Assembly: GCA_937880795.1 (NCBI GenBank)
Contig: CALGRQ010000524.1
Span: 1 to 7,706 of the forward strand
From: an uncultured Dyadobacter sp.
GTDB lineage: Bacteria; Bacteroidota; Bacteroidia; Cytophagales; Spirosomataceae
Direction of reading: 5' to 3'
Length of the DNA stretch: 7,706 nt
The notes beneath the pieces were generated by a model, which saw only the letters and a program-made list of their open reading frames with translations, searched no databases and was not told the DNA's origin. Every line of letters starts with the position of its first letter. Position 1 is the first letter of the stretch. Shown piece after piece: positions 7,512 to 7,706 of the stretch. The position numbers were made by a program, and so were the translations under genes.

Positions 7512-7706
7512 TATAATGTCATTTTGAATTTAACACTACAAATTTGGCTCACAAGGCATCCTATATAAAGGAAGAAATAGGTGAAGCGGACAAAAAAGAG
7601 GGTGAAAATACTACGTTTGCGCCGCCAGAATAGAAACGGTAACACCTTCAATAAGAGCTGTGCGGTCTGAAAAGAAAAGTGACACTCGAGAAAAAGCCAA
7701 CTTTTG
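7512..7706 (-). other. Upstream edge region of the efflux operon
   Basis: This 195-base stretch holds the weak promoter candidate at 7539-7546. No complete gene is visible on either strand. On the minus strand one frame is open from the window edge to a TAG at 7611-7613 and could be the last 31 codons of a neighbouring gene, but the peptide is not recognisable. A long-looped imperfect inverted repeat (GAAGGTG at 7643-7649 with CACCCTC at 7598-7604) is followed directly by six T residues and might end that gene's transcript. None of this is firm. Confidence 0.4.
7539..7546 (-). promoter_or_regulatory. Candidate -7 element for the efflux operon
   Basis: Minus-strand CAAATTTG matches TAnnTTTG except for the first base and lies 28 bases before the channel start codon. 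A T-rich CTTTATATAG about 19 bases upstream might serve as a poor -33 element, but there is no TTG at the expected spacing. The element itself is a perfect 8-base palindrome, so it could equally be half of an operator. No other candidate in the 195-base upstream region looks better. Confidence 0.35.

Noticed and set aside
1..7706. Mobile element, CRISPR array, tRNA or rRNA
   Set aside because: No transposase-like frame, spaced direct repeats, terminal inverted repeats, tRNA cloverleaf or rRNA-like stretch was seen by eye.

Overview
The window looks like chromosomal DNA of a Bacteroidota bacterium (Cytophagia/Sphingobacteriia-like). Three things point there: a TonB-dependent receptor with an N-terminal carboxypeptidase-regulatory-like domain, a TATCTTTG promoter element of the Bacteroidota -7 type (TAnnTTTG), and A-rich start regions with no clear Shine-Dalgarno sequence. 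The genus cannot be fixed from the sequence. All convincing genes lie on the minus strand, so transcription runs from right to left.

Right to left: positions 7512-7706 form an edge region with a weak promoter candidate and possibly the 3' tip of an upstream gene. Next come three closely spaced genes for a complete tripartite RND efflux pump: a TolC-type outer-membrane channel (6159-7511), a periplasmic adaptor (5057-6121) and an AcrB-type inner-membrane RND pump (1835-4990). The gaps are 37 and 66 bp, so this reads as one operon. A good hairpin terminator follows the pump gene (1788-1832), with a second, weaker hairpin plus T-run just after it.

Beyond the terminator lies a six-helix HdeD/DUF308-type membrane protein (1103-1732). 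A 147-bp gap then carries a promoter for a TonB-dependent receptor gene that begins with GTG at 955 and runs off the left edge. The visible 318 residues cover the signal peptide, the regulatory-like domain, the plug and the start of the barrel.

Functionally, the RND pump uses the proton gradient to move substrates (drugs, detergents or other hydrophobic compounds; identity not readable here) through adaptor and channel to the outside. The HdeD-like protein is probably a stress-related membrane protein, and the receptor is an outer-membrane importer of unknown ligand. I found no mobile element, CRISPR array, RNA gene or convincing novel system. The points worth a second look concern regulation, edge fragments and small sequence departures within known families.
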